In this document: positions 11,732 through 36,919 of the stretch, piece by piece | Layout of the letters: every line of letters begins with the position of its first letter | Numbering within the stretch: position 1 is the first letter of the stretch | Source of the DNA: Sipunculus nudus | Lineage: Eukaryota > Annelida > Sipuncula > Golfingiida > Sipunculidae | DNA length: 64,000 nt | Reading direction: 5' to 3' | Assembly: GCA_026874595.1 (NCBI GenBank) | Contig: CM049313.1 | Location: forward strand, 47,812,159 to 47,876,158 | Notes under the pieces: generated by a model | Database searches by the model: none | What the model was told of the DNA's origin: nothing | What the model saw: the letters and a program-made list of their open reading frames with translations, nothing else | Made by a program: the position numbers and the translations under genes

Positions 11732-12918
11732 CAATACATGGACAGAGCCAAAGGAAGCTCTCGATTTTAAAATTTTGATTATTTTGGAACCGTGCTGTCT
11801 AGGCATTTAATAGTGAGATATATTTCAATAAACTGTTATCATTTATAAAGCATGTTTTATTACTGTGCATGTATGCTAATTTTAACTCTTCTATCTTCAT
11901 GAATCTTCTGGGTCATTAAGGATGTCAGGGAAAACCATCCTTTTGGTCTGTCTGAAAGCAAATCCCGTTACAACTTTTTTAAAAATTCATTGGGTCAACT
12001 CTATGCATAGGCTTTGAGAAATTTAGAAAAAATAAAACATGAAATATGCATTTCAGGGTAAGGTGTTTTGGTCACTTTCTATTTAAAACACATTCTGCAC
12101 CACACAAATATATAACCAAACATTGAATTTACAAAATTATGCGTGCCAAATTGATAATTATTTATACTATGATATAGAATTTTCAAGGCTTATAATAACT
12201 TTCTCAAAACCATAGGCGTTCATGGTACGAAGCATGGATCAAATATATCTTTTCAAAACTTTCCTGAAATTATAGATTTTAATTCAATATTAACATGAAC
12301 ATTTAACGAAGCGCGGGCCTGATTTCAAACACATATTTCACATGGACAAATACGCAAAACAGTTATATTCCAAAGCAGTCATCTGTAAGGTTATCAGGTT
12401 AAAAAAAGCATGCAAGTATATTTCCTACCATTCTCACCGAAAAAACATATAAAGCATACAAAGCATACAAGTATATTTCCTACCGTTCTCACTGGAAGAA
12501 TTGCATTATATTTAATTCCCTTATCTCTTAATTTAAAAAATACTGACTTATAAGCATAAAATACTCAACTGAGAAATAACTAGAGGCATGTAGACTGAGA
12601 AGACTTAGCTGATGCTGTGTACACAGTTGCCGCACTGGCTGAATCAGAATCTACCGATATGGCTGATCACTTTTAAAACTAATAAAAAGGAACAATAGAT
12701 GTGAATAAATGATGTTTGGGTTAAAGGAAACAGAATTGGTTTGTATTCTTTACATAAAAAAGTATTTGGTGGAAACTTCGGGAGGGGGGGGGGGGTGGGG
12801 GTGGGGGGGGGGGGGTGCTCGCTTTGCCCCTCTCTGAATCCGACCCTGAAACTAAGAAACGTTTACACAGCGCTTTATCAACAAAATGCAACATAGTGTT
12901 AAATCGATAAAGGCTGCC
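11732..12918. other. Gene-free, G-rich run at 12781-12815
   Basis: AT-rich DNA with a roughly 35-bp G tract interrupted by single T residues (12781-12815), a strong quadruplex candidate. No gene recognised. Confidence 0.5.
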
Positions 12919-13262
12919 TTAAGATGCGTGTCCACTTATGCGAAACGGATACGGATGCGGATGGTGACGCGGTTTAAATCGCGCATATAGCCATGGAATA
13001 AAGAAGGAATGTGTCCACTTTTGCGGTACGGAGTGCGTGCGGCGTGCTGAATCGGTTCCTTTTTTTTAACCGGACCATGTAGCCGCGGATACGGAAACAC
13101 ATGCGGAAAACTTATGCGGAAACGTACCATTTTGTAGAGGTGAAAGAGAGTGAAAAGCCTAAAAACGCACTTATTAACCTATCTAATGGACACACATACA
13201 GTGCGCATACGTATCCGCACCGCACACGCACTGCATCCATACAAGTGAACATGCGGCTTTAA
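12919..13262. mobile_element. TTAA-flanked MITE (piggyBac/Kolobok-type)
   Basis: 336 bp between TTAA at 12919-12922 and TTAA at 13259-13262. The ends are imperfect inverted repeats (GATGCGTGTCCACTTATGCG against AGCCGCATGTTCACTTGTAT on the other strand). Internal motifs GGATACGGATGCGG and CGTATCCGCACCGC are also inverted. A TTAA duplication is used by piggyBac and Kolobok. No coding capacity. Confidence 0.65.
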
Positions 13263-13545
13263 CGTTTCTTCTGGAGGGTAGGTCCGAGGAGGACGCATGA
13301 AGTAAGTACATCTTGATAAAAATTATTAATTAGCTGCTCAATTAAACAATCAAATGTGTGTCAGGAATCGTCCAACCAATGGTCTGGCCCATGCAACAGA
13401 TACGTGACACCACGTGGGAAAAGCGCTGTGTAAGAAGCGTAGTAAATACTTTGCTGAGATAATCATCTGAAAGGTATACCTTATGACATCCACACTTGCT
13501 ACGATATTGACGTCACCGATGTCATCTGATAATTTCATTCTGTCT
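13263..13545. other. No recognisable feature
   Basis: Short spacer between the MITE and pyrimidine-rich microsatellites. Confidence 0.4.
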
Positions 13546-13799
13546 ATTGTTTGCCCTTTTTCTCTCTGTCTGTCCCTCTTTATTTCTCTTTCTGTCTGTC
13601 TGTCTGTCTCTGTCTCTCTGTCTGTCTGTCTGTCTCTCTCTCTCTATCTCTCTCTCTCTCACACACACACAAACACATAAATATGATTACAGCTTGGGGC
13701 TCGTCATAATATTACTACATCTGTATTTTAATTATATATAAATGTGTCTATGTGCTTCTACGTGTTTCTTTTAACCTCCCTCTTCCCCTCCTCTCTCTC

Positions 13800-13860
<61 letters not shown>
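13546..13860. repeat. Pyrimidine-rich microsatellites (TGTC)n, (CT)n, (CA)n, (TA)n
   Basis: TGTC/CT repeats at 13560-13660 run into CA at 13660-13675. A second CT tract at 13790-13846 runs into TA. Reading frames here (runs of Leu/Ser/Cys) are repeat translations. The block lies immediately upstream of pseudogene exon 2. Confidence 0.9.
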
Positions 13861-13863
<3 letters not shown>

Positions 13864-13870
13864 ATCTTAG

Positions 13871-14016
13871 CTGCCCTTCCCGGGACAATGCTCAGAAGAA
13901 ACAGCACACCAGATCCTTGACAGATTTGTAGAATGCTGAAGAAATTTCATTGACACATCTAACGCTTACTCCGAGGGCAAATCGGAAGAAATAAGTTGAA
14001 ACTAGTTTCAAACGAG
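13871..14016 (+). pseudogene. Pseudogene exon 2 (AKR D/Y motif, three stops)
   Basis: Reads SEETAHQILDRFVEC, stop, RNFIDTSNAYSEGKSEE, aligned with the live AHQILDRYVEHGGNFVDTAD. GGA has become TGA inside the GGNF motif. Two further stops (TGA, TAG) fall in the region equivalent to IGNWF. The AG acceptor (ATCTTAG) and GAG|GTATTT donor survive. Length is 146 nt against 149 in the live exon. Confidence 0.85.
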
Positions 14017-14430
14017 GTATTTCTCCTATTTTTTAGCAGTACTTTCATTTAGTTATTATCCAATGCTTGATAAATGTCCTGTGAGATAATTTTAATTTAT
14101 ACCTGCATGAAGGAAACAAGCAAATATAAACACGTACGTACCGAATATTATATCTGTGTAGATTTGTTACAATATTTTTATTGCATATAAAATCGCTCAA
14201 ATGGACTGTCAGTGGAAGAAATCTTTCGAGTTAGATATTGTTTTTGCGGGCTGAAATCTCTAACTGGGCAACGCGGCCACAGAGTCACTTTGTATAAATT
14301 GGCATTGTAGGTGAAATATCCTAGCACGTTAATACGACGATCAAGCTACCAATATAGATTGGAAATTATATATTTGCCGAATAAACAACTAGCATATCAC
14401 AAGACTGATTTCCATACCTGATACTTTCAG

Positions 14431-14583
14431 GCAGAACCGAGACCAGATAGTGCTAGACACAAATGCTTGGCAACAACTGATATGAATGACCCTAATGGGA
14501 TAAGCCTGAGGAGAAAACACATTCTTATCAGCATTGAGGAGAGTCTCAGGCAACTACAGACGGACTACATTGATCTGTACCAG
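14431..14583 (+). pseudogene. Pseudogene exon 3 (frameshifted)
   Basis: Starts QNRDQIVL and, after a frameshift near 14455, continues as LATTDMNDPNGISLRRKHI and [18 protein letters not shown]. That matches the live [16 protein letters not shown]. The catalytic-lysine position is not preserved (VLATK has become LATTD). The acceptor CTTTCAG and donor CAG|GTACGG are intact. Length is 153 nt against 154. Confidence 0.85.
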
Positions 14584-15009
14584 GTACGGTGTAGATATGT
14601 ATTTTGGCCATGTAGCAGACCTCTACGTACGCTTTTCATATCCAACATCACGCGCCTTAGCAAACATGGGCGAGAAAATGTGACGGTTATCAGTCTAATG
14701 GCAATTCCATTAGATTGGTTCCCTGCGATATGTGGGTCTATCTGACTATGTGAAAGTGGAAAAAATTTGTAATGTACTTTTGGGGTTTTGCGTTTGCAAC
14801 AGGTAAAGTATCATCTTCTAGCAAATATCTCGTTATTTAGATTCAAACAAAAGTTAGATTAGACATAATAATGTATATATCATTTTCAACCTGGCACAAT
14901 ATTCTGTTCATATATGTATACATATATGTATATATGAGGCGCTGCATCGGAGAGTTGTTCCTAGTGACACCAAACATTTAACATTATTCTGAGTAAAAAA
15001 CTTGGTCAT

Positions 15010-15095
15010 CTGAGCAGTTTGCAAATGCAAGGGCATGTTACAAACTTTCAACAATCCCCAATCTGCAAATGCAAGGGCATGTTACAAACATTCAA
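15010..15095 (+). repeat. Two-copy direct repeat in a pseudogene intron
   Basis: The segment TGCAAATGCAAGGGCATGTT with following ACAAAC and TTCAACAA occurs at about 15020 and 15064, a recent local duplication about 44 bp apart. Confidence 0.75.
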
Positions 15096-15228
15096 CAAGA
15101 AGTCTGATCACTTATGGCCAAACCCAGCAAACTATCCCAAACTTAGCATTAACACCGTATATGGTGTTAAAAAAGCAGTGCATTAAGAGCTTACACGTTT
15201 ACATGAGCATATTTTTTAACATATGTAG

Positions 15229-15402
15229 ATCCACTGCTGGGACGATGCTGTACCACTGAATAGAGTGCTAACGACTATCAATGACATGATTGACTCTGGT
15301 AAAGTCTGATACGTGGGCGCTTGTAACCTGGCAGGCTGGCAGCCGCAGAAAATACCCGACCACAACCATTACTTGGGATATGACCAATGGTTCACACTAG
15401 AA
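15229..15402 (+). pseudogene. Pseudogene exon 4 (one in-frame stop)
   Basis: Reads IHCWDDAVPLNRVLTTIND, then GKV, stop, YVGACNLAGWQ. The stop (TGA) sits where the live exon has CGC (Arg of GKVRYVGAC). The histidine equivalent to catalytic H140 is still present. The length, 174 nt, is identical to live exon 4. The donor is weakened to GAA|GTGCAT. Confidence 0.88.
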
Positions 15403-16255
15403 GTGCATATTGACTGGAACATGTATCTTAATGTATTTATGATTTGTTCAAATAACATATTTGTCCATATTTCCTGATTTTTGGTGTCTTTTTCTTGTTT
15501 TCAGTTCAATTAGGCAAACGAGGAGTAATTATTTATTCATGTTTATTTTTTTTACATATTTTTTTATAACATTTAAGGAAAATATATTAGCACCAATAGG
15601 TACCAATACTTTTGTTTCATTGTCATTGCAATTAATAAATAAATAGAAATAATTATTCCCTGATTATTTTTTGTGCAAACATCTACAGCTTAAAGTATTC
15701 GGTTACATGACAAATCTGCTCAACTATTCAAAGAAAACTACCATAGTTTACACTTCTCTGGTTTTTACCACCTTAATACGTCACCTTTTACTTATATTCT
15801 ACATATAACGCCCCCTAAAGTCATTGAATCTCAGGCTTCGTTGTTTTAACTTAGAAAGAAGCCTTGTTCAAATTTCTATCTTTCCATTTATTTGTATAAA
15901 CCATTTGTTCAGTAAAAAGACGGAATGAGAAACAGATATGTTTGACAATAAAATCTCTGTAAAACTTAATCGCCGCAGGGATTGAAAAGAATAAGTTCTT
16001 CAGTTATTTATGAAGATGTTCATCGATACCATCCTATTATATTCTGTATGTGGTATGTGTCCAATAAGTGTTTTAGGCAGATGCCCGGGCCCATGGACAT
16101 TGTAAAATTCGTGAGGATGTTTTATTTTTAACAGTACAAGTTGTACTTTCCACAGCCCATTAACTCTACCACATATGTTTTATTAAAATTGAGAGCTTGT
16201 ACAGAAGCATTTAATATAAATTTACATGGATTATACAACTAGTTATAATTACTAA
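15403..16255. other. AT-rich pseudogene intron, no exon 5 or 6 found
   Basis: Searched by eye for counterparts of the live exons 5 (EYNLINRQSE) and 6 (GLLTGKF); none recognisable. Confidence 0.5.
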
Positions 16256-16261
16256 TACGAG

Positions 16262-16460
16262 GCACTCTCCATGGCTCGGATGTTGGCGCTCGGTGGTCGG
16301 TACAGGACACCGGATTACCCGGAGAAAACCACCGGCCTTGGACGGGCTTCTACAACAAACTCTCATTGCCACGCCAGGATTCGAACCCGGGTCACCAGTA
16401 GAGAAGGCCGAGCGTTTTACTACACAGCTCTTCAGGCCCCGCTGTCTCGTAAGGGTACTC
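16262..16460 (-). mobile_element. tRNA-derived SINE with conserved core
   Basis: On the minus strand a tRNA-like head contains a clear B box, GGGTTCGAATCC (16388-16377), preceded by an A-box-like region near 16435. Downstream lies the motif TTTTCTCCGGGTAATCCGG, resembling a core shared by many invertebrate SINEs. Both overlapping reading frames here are SINE artefacts. Confidence 0.75.
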
Positions 16461-17623
16461 AAATTGAACATTAAAGCTCTTATGGCCGGCCCTGGTTATC
16501 CGGTACCTTTTAATATCATTGAACGGATATGTTCATTTAACGGCATTTAATGCTCGCTGACAAATCTCTAATTTGGTCAGACAAGTAAACTTTACGGTAG
16601 TCTGAACTGAGATTGTTTACCATACCGTAACTATCCGTTTAAAAAAAATCATGGCTGCCTGCTGGATTTGGATGCCACCAACAAGCTACTAGCGATATTT
16701 AAATGTACTCCAAACGTAATTTATTTGTAAAATGAATCCTTATATGTAGTTCTAAACCTATAATAGGCAATGTAGGGCTACTTGGATGTACAACTGTTAA
16801 TACTTTAATTTAGCAGTGTTAAAACATGTCCAGAATGTAAGAACTGATTGTAAAGTCGGGGCCTATTTTTCTGAGACTGTAAGTACCTAATTTTATGGAA
16901 ACAAAATAATCGCTAGATATATTACATTTCTAAATACTATCTTGGCGTAGTAAATGACCAGCTGATCATATCAAGGTCTATTTTCTGTTCTGGATGCAAT
17001 GACCCCATCACATAACAAACCCACGTCCTAATACGTCGGTCTGGCATTCAGATAAGCTTTATTAAGCAAGAGGATTCGATATAAACCTCGGCGAGCTACT
17101 CATCAGAAATGAGTCAACTAGAGAATGTGGTATAGGTCACGTGTGCAAAATTCTTGATATAACATCTATAAAATCATGAACATTGGCCTCTGTTGTAATG
17201 TGTAACATTAGATATTGATAGAAACGGTGAGATATGGAAAAGGGTTTCTCCTTCTCAGAGTGCTTCCCTGAGCATCACAAGGTCATAATCACGCAGTCGC
17301 ATCTGGTGTACAGGTGAACAAGTAGTTTTGATTAACCAAGAAGGCAAACCACCCGATTTCACCATGTCCACATTACCTGGTAGTTTGTAGAAGAATAAAA
17401 TTCAAAACCTCGTGCCGTTTCTCATTCCAGGCATACTCGTCTTTTACCTCCAGTCAGACCGACTGTTCTGAGGGGATTGTGTCCGAGTAACAATTCACTT
17501 ATAATATCCTTGTGACCGTCAGTCAGCGTTCATAAAGATAGCTCAGGATATTTTCAGTGAATATCTTTCCTTAAAGTGAAAATGCAGTGTTATTAATATA
17601 AGTATTCGTTTCATTTTGATCAG
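16461..17623. other. Gene-free pseudogene intron
   Basis: No exon recognised. A CTGATGAG motif on the minus strand near 17110 looks superficially like a hammerhead core, but the full core is absent. Confidence 0.45.
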
Positions 17624-17719
17624 GTAAAAGCATGCCTGATCATTGGCGTCAGTAACTTGGCTCAATTGGAAGACAACACAGCCGGAGCCGGTACAGGATT
17701 GGAACTAACGAAAGATAGG
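17624..17719 (+). pseudogene. Pseudogene exon 7 (internal deletion)
   Basis: After a GATCAG acceptor it keeps the first few codons, loses roughly 44 nt (the region equivalent to QVALRWLMQKEP), and resumes as LIIGVSNLAQLEDNTAGAGT, matching the live VIIGAKTVAQLEDNLKAGT. The donor is AGG|GTAACA. The deletion is not a multiple of three. Confidence 0.8.
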
Positions 17720-18195
17720 GTAACACGGGAAATAGTCCCAACAAAATGTTTGCTTAGTGTTCAAAGGGTCTATGGGAAATGTAAATATCAAATTCCTTTT
17801 CAGTTGAAAGTTTAAATAAACCCTATTTCCAGAAATAATGTGAATAATTTTCTTGTGGTTACCTCTTGATTTTTTAGATATTTTCAATATTTTCTTGAAA
17901 AAAGATATAACATTCAAAAGCATAAAATTAAATAAAGAGCAGTAGGTTGAAGGTTTGAGAACAAAATAAGCCAAAATGTAGAAGCATCACAAAATACAAA
18001 AGGTCGTGCATTTGTTTATCTACTCCATGTATTATGAGGTCCTGATCTGCAGACCTCTCATCCATCAGTAAATCTGGCACTTGACTGGCTTCAGTAATTC
18101 ATGATAAAATGGGATTCCCTGTCAGGTCAGCATATTACTATTGTTGTGGCTTTAACATCTGAGTTTGTGAATGTGTGTTTGTTTTTTTACATCAG

Positions 18196-18300
18196 CAAGC
18201 GTCATTAGATGAAGTATCAAGCACATCACCAGGAAATTTGTTGGAGATCATTGACAATCTGAACCAGGACAGGCAGCGCCGTCTGCTTGCTGAGTGTTGA
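18196..18300 (+). pseudogene. Pseudogene exon 8 (C terminus, intact frame)
   Basis: Follows TTTTTACATCAG and stays open to TGA at 18298-18300. It reads ASLDEVSSTSPGNLLEIIDN, then LNQDRQRRLLAEC. Length is identical to live exon 8 (105 nt). The NQDRQR ending resembles the usual C terminus of this AKR group better than the live copy does. Confidence 0.8.
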
Positions 18301-18630
18301 ATTGATATCTAACATCGCCTGATAATGTAGAAGTGGGTTGACGTCAAACAGTCCTATGACAAACTTATTCATAAGTATTGTTGATCGCAGAATCAAAGTA
18401 ATTTCCACATTGTTGCTTGTATCACATGCATTGAATCCACGATTCGAGGGAGGGCATGCATTTGAAATAAAGTGGTTTCATTGCAACATGAACAAGCTTT
18501 GACCGGAATGTTAGTTGAACTAATGTACCCAGACTTGTATAGCTAGAAGTAAAACTGCTATGATCCAGAAACTCGATATAGTCGAGAAAGATATACACCG
18601 AGTCTAAAGGATCCGAGACGGAGATCAAGA
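18301..18630. other. Spacer downstream of the pseudogene
   Basis: No recognisable gene. Confidence 0.4.
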
Positions 18631-19940
18631 CTGTGACTATGGGTTATGTAACGGAGGTCAAGATGTGGACCATGGGATCCAATACGGAGGTCAAGATGTG
18701 GACCATGGGATCCAATACGGAGGTCAAGATGTGGACCATTTGATAATAGACGGAGATCAAGGTGTGGACAATGGGATACAAGACGGAGGTCAAGATGTGG
18801 ACCATGGGTTTCAATACGGAGGTCAAGATGTGGACCATGGAATCCAATACGGAGCTTAAAATGTGGACAATGGGTTCCAATACGGAGGTCAAGATGTGGA
18901 CCAAGGGATCCAATACGGAAGTCAAGATGTGGACCATGGGATCCAATACGGAGGTCAAGATGTGGACCATGGGATCCAATACGGAGGTCAAGATGTGGAC
19001 CCTGGGATCTTAGACGGAGGTCAAGATGTGGACCATGGGATCCAATACGGAGGTCAAGATGTGGACCATGGGATCCAATACGGAGGTTAAGATGTGGACC
19101 ATGGGATCCAAAACGGAGGTTAAGATGTGGACCATGGGATCCAATACGGAGTTTAAGATGTGGACCATGGAATCCAAAACGGAGGTCAAGATGTGGACCA
19201 TGGGATCCAATACGGAGGTCAAGATGTGGACCATGGGATCCAAAACGGAGGTCAAGATGTGGAACATAGGATCCAATACGGAGGTCAAGATTTGGACATT
19301 TGGATCCAAGACGGAGGTCGAGATGTGGACAATGGATCCAAGTCGGAGGTCAAGATGTGGACAATTGGATACAAGACGGAGGTCAGGATGTGGACAATAG
19401 GATCCAAGTCGGAGGTCAAGATGTGGACAATTGGATCAAAGACAGAGGTCAAGATGTGGACAAATGGATCCAAGACGGAGGTCAAGATTTGGACATTTGG
19501 ATCCAAGACGGAGGTCGAGATGTGGACAATGGATCCAAGTCGGAGGTCAAGATGTGGACAATTGGATACAAGACGGAGGTCAAGATGTTGACAATTGGAT
19601 CCAAGACGGAGGTAAAGATGTGGACCATTGGATACAAGACGCAGATCAAGATGTGGACAATGGGATACAAGACGGAGGTCAAGATGTTGACAATTGGATC
19701 CAAGACGGAGATCAAGATGTGGACCATGGGATCCAAGACGCAGGTCAAGATGTGGACCATGGGATCACAGACAGAGGTCAAGATGTGAACAATGGGAATA
19801 AGACGGAGGTTAAGATGTTTACCACTTGATCCAAGATGGAGTTCAAGATGTGGACCACGGCATCCAATACGGAGGTCAAGATGTGGACCACTTGATCCAA
19901 GACGAAGACCGAGACCATGGGGTCCAAGACGTTGATCAAA
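18631..19940. repeat. 33-bp minisatellite, about 39 copies, with higher-order structure
   Basis: Tandem 33-bp units containing GGAGGTCAAGATGTGGAC and ATGGGATCCAA. The period is 11 codons and long reading frames run on both strands (for example GGQDVDHGIQY repeated). The proximal half favours ACCATGGGATCCAATAC units and the distal half ACAATTGGATCCAAGAC units. A six-unit block (about 197 bp, with one unit a base short) is duplicated, starting about 19291 and 19488. It sits between the 3' ends of the two AKR copies. Confidence 0.95.
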
Positions 19941-20286
19941 ACCGAGACTGTTGGATCTGTCCCAAGAGCTCAAGAATATTTTTATTAAACTCTCATCTGC
20001 TACCTTCTACCACTGTCAATATCTCGGAAATTATCATTGAACACAGTGATCGGGCCGAAGGCTTGTCGGAACAGCAGACACACTGACGGACAGACAGATA
20101 TTATATGACAAAGACCCAGAGAGACATTCTTAAGGTAATTTGTTCCTAATGTAACGCCTTACAAAAATTACCTCGTATATCAAATATTCATTAATCGCTT
20201 TACTGATGTGCCATACCCAGTACTACCTGGTATCCACACTGATAAATACAAAACATAAAAAAGGGATCACGCCAGGTTATCTGTAG
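19941..20286. other. No recognisable feature
   Basis: Spacer after the minisatellite, no gene recognised. Confidence 0.4.
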
Positions 20287-20412
20287 ATGACAGATGACGG
20301 CCCGCTGATCTCACCACATGGGTTCACAGTACTACCGTTGCATGGTACAAGCAGCACGCATGGGTCTGAAGAAGAAAATAAGAGTTCTGAATCTTCTGGA
20401 TCCTGGAAATAA
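20287..20412 (+). CDS. Candidate terminal exon, unknown product
   Basis: After a TTATCTGTAG acceptor-like sequence the plus strand is open for 41 codons, reading MTDDGPLISPHGFTVLPLHG and ending with a Ser/Glu-rich SEEENKSSESSGSWK tail before TAA. The composition looks like a hydrophilic C terminus. The minus strand is also open across the same bases, so strand and coding status are uncertain. No partner exon found. Confidence 0.25.
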   Translation: MTDDGPLISPHGFTVLPLHGTSSTHGSEEENKSSESSGSWK

Positions 20413-21821
20413 GGCGAAGAAATAACTGGTATGGAGACGTTTGTCTCTCTCTTTTTCCTTCTCTCTCTTTCTCTCACACGGCTCTACCTCATTAACACCT
20501 ACACGAGCACACAAGAAAAAACACGCATGGGCAGATAAGCACATTAAGATGCATCACCTCACATGGATGTAATGTAGCTAAACTACATGTCGAAATGCTG
20601 TCATTTTTTGTCATATAATGTACCATGGCCCATATTTTATTAGTTTTGGGCAATTGCATTTTTGGACAAAAATAAATGACAGATGAAATATTATTTGGTA
20701 TCAATAAAAGGTCGGAAGAAAGTTTACATGACAATGAATAGATGTCCCGCGGAAATAATATATTGTAGGAAACCAATGGTCCTGTATTTAAGAGGAGGAA
20801 TTTTTCTGGATGCATCGTGGGTTTAAAATTAACATGCTTTTTCTAAAAAAGTAGGTAATAAACGTTTTGAAAATCGTATACATTTAAATGTGTACAGTTA
20901 CCAGCGCAAAAATAAAATATATATTCAAAAGACTTCCGACATATTAGAATTTATTCAAAATTACTTAAAAATAAAACTTTGAAGGAACAAATCTAACAAA
21001 GATATTTTAGCATGGGAAAGAGAAAAAAAAATAATAATTAATAATAAAGGGTGATCATGGAAGGGAACAAGAAGAAATCCTAACACGTACTGAACTAAGA
21101 GTAAACAACTAATTAAAGGTTAGTTTAATGAACTATAAGTTTTGTTTTAACTAACAAGTTTGAGCTATTAGATAAATAATTAACATCATAATGAAGAAGT
21201 TTTGTAACATTATCAAATAAATTTGAACACTTTACTAGTATTTCCTGCAAAAGAATTTTAATAACACTTGGTAAAATTATAGCGATCAAAACTGACTTAA
21301 ACTCCAGTACAAGTTATCAGTTTTCAATAGCAAGATGTTCTTGCAAACTTCTTAAAATATAACAAAGAGGCTTTTATTTCATTAGTACAATAAAAATAGA
21401 AATAAAATATTCTAAATGTTAGTGGTTTAGACATTCATGGATGACATTTGGTCTAAATTCCAAATAAAAAAAACAAAACTCGCCTTTCTTGGTAGATTGT
21501 TTATTAAATCGGATTTCAGTCATAGAAGGAGACTGAAGATTGCAGTTTAAAATCAATTAATAAGCAGAAATAAAAATTGAGAATGGGTTACATGAAGTGT
21601 CAATTATAGACAACAATTTTGCTTTATAATCATTTCTTTGGATAGCATACTTCATTAACTCCAGTTTCGTAGTTACCTCAAGACAATAATGAAATCCATG
21701 GGATAAATTTCTTCATAACTTTAGCTTTTTTCAAATGAAAGAATATAATTTTGTAACTTGATTTCTACATGAGTCTTCATAAAAGAACCAGCCAAAAATG
21801 TGTGGAACATATTCTCGTTGT
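20413..21821. other. AT-rich spacer / AKR 3' flank
   Basis: No gene recognised. The probable AKR 3' UTR lies at the right end (minus-strand AATAAA at 21505-21500). A short CT-rich tract lies at 20448-20475. Confidence 0.5.
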
Positions 21822-36129
<14,308 letters not shown>

Positions 36130-36165
36130 TGTTGTAATTGTTTTCGTCAGGTAATGTTGCCAGAT
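36130..36165 (-). other. Open, in-frame stretch directly upstream of the AKR start codon
   Basis: Twelve sense codons lie between a good acceptor (TTTGTTTCAG) and the AKR ATG. This is either 5' UTR of a spliced leader exon or part of an N-terminal extension read from the segment at 37541-37650. The stretch is short enough to be open by chance. Confidence 0.5.
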
Positions 36166-36214
36166 CTGAAACAAAATATCAAGTATCTGCTAAATGCAAA
36201 TAAATAAGGCATAA

Positions 36215-36585
36215 AAGAATAATAAAAGGTAAGGTTCCAGGCACCGCCCGCGTCAATTTTAAACCCCCGCATAAAAGATGTTTACTTTGATTTTCAATAG
36301 AAGCTTACCGATTTTGAGCTCCAGCCGCCCGGACTTTTCTTTCAAGAAGATAAAATCATACAATATTGATAAAATTTTCTTTGTTATGTATTGCTTTTAC
36401 TTGTTTAGCAAAATACATCTGTTATGATCATGCTTTTTCCCTTATCATTTTTGACATTTTTATCGAAACATACCAAAAAAAAAAAAAATAAAATAAACAT
36501 AAAGAAAACCACCCGCCCGTATTGATTTCTTAAAGGGCCTGAGAACCCAATCTTATTTTTTACCCTAAATACAAATACCTTGTAA
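36215..36585. mobile_element. Harbinger-type MITE copy, diverged
   Basis: Starts near AAAAGGTAAGGTTCCAGGCA, then CCGCCCGCGTCAATTTTAA, and ends GGGCCTGAGAACCCAATCTT. This is the same family as 1029-1282, with TAA-like flanks. Together with the copy at 35.6 kb it brackets AKR exon 1. Confidence 0.65.
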
Positions 36586-36919
36586 CTTATCATCCTGTTT
36601 GTCAATTAATTATACATGTATTATCATATTTTTTTCACACAGGTGATTCGACCATGCAATCACGATTATTGATTTTTGTTGTTTCAGAAGATATATTTAA
36701 ATTCTTACTCTGTGAAATAAAGTGCAAGTGGAATGTTTACTTTCCAATTTATGCAACTTAAAATAACAGTAATGGCTCCATATCCAAGGCCATACTGCCG
36801 GTATATATTTAACGGTACCCCATGCTTTCAAGTAGGCCAGCTCCTGTTGGCGATATGATAGGCTAGGAGTAGCGGGGGCCTTAGTAATACGATGTACCAG
36901 TCTGTCGCTATAGAAATAT

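Larger units (their letters stand above)
13871..18300 (+). pseudogene. Decayed aldo/keto reductase paralogue, 5 of 8 exons recognisable
   Basis: Plus-strand segments at 13871-14016, 14431-14583, 15229-15402, 17624-17719 and 18196-18300 match exons 2, 3, 4, 7 and 8 of the minus-strand reductase, in order, with splice sites at equivalent positions. It is disabled: exon 2 has three in-frame stops, exon 3 has a net -1 frameshift, exon 4 has TGA where the live copy has CGC (Arg), and exon 7 has lost about 44 nt. I found no counterparts of exons 1, 5 and 6. Retained introns show it arose by DNA duplication, not by retrotransposition. It lies tail-to-tail with the live gene. Confidence 0.88.

Noticed and set aside
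17060-17125. Hammerhead-ribozyme-like CTGATGAG on the minus strand
   Set aside because: The downstream GAAA and a convincing stem II/III arrangement are missing (only a CGAAT is present).
18644-19973. Long reading frames up to 163 codons in the 18.6-19.9 kb array
   Set aside because: Translations of a 33-bp minisatellite, open on both strands at once.
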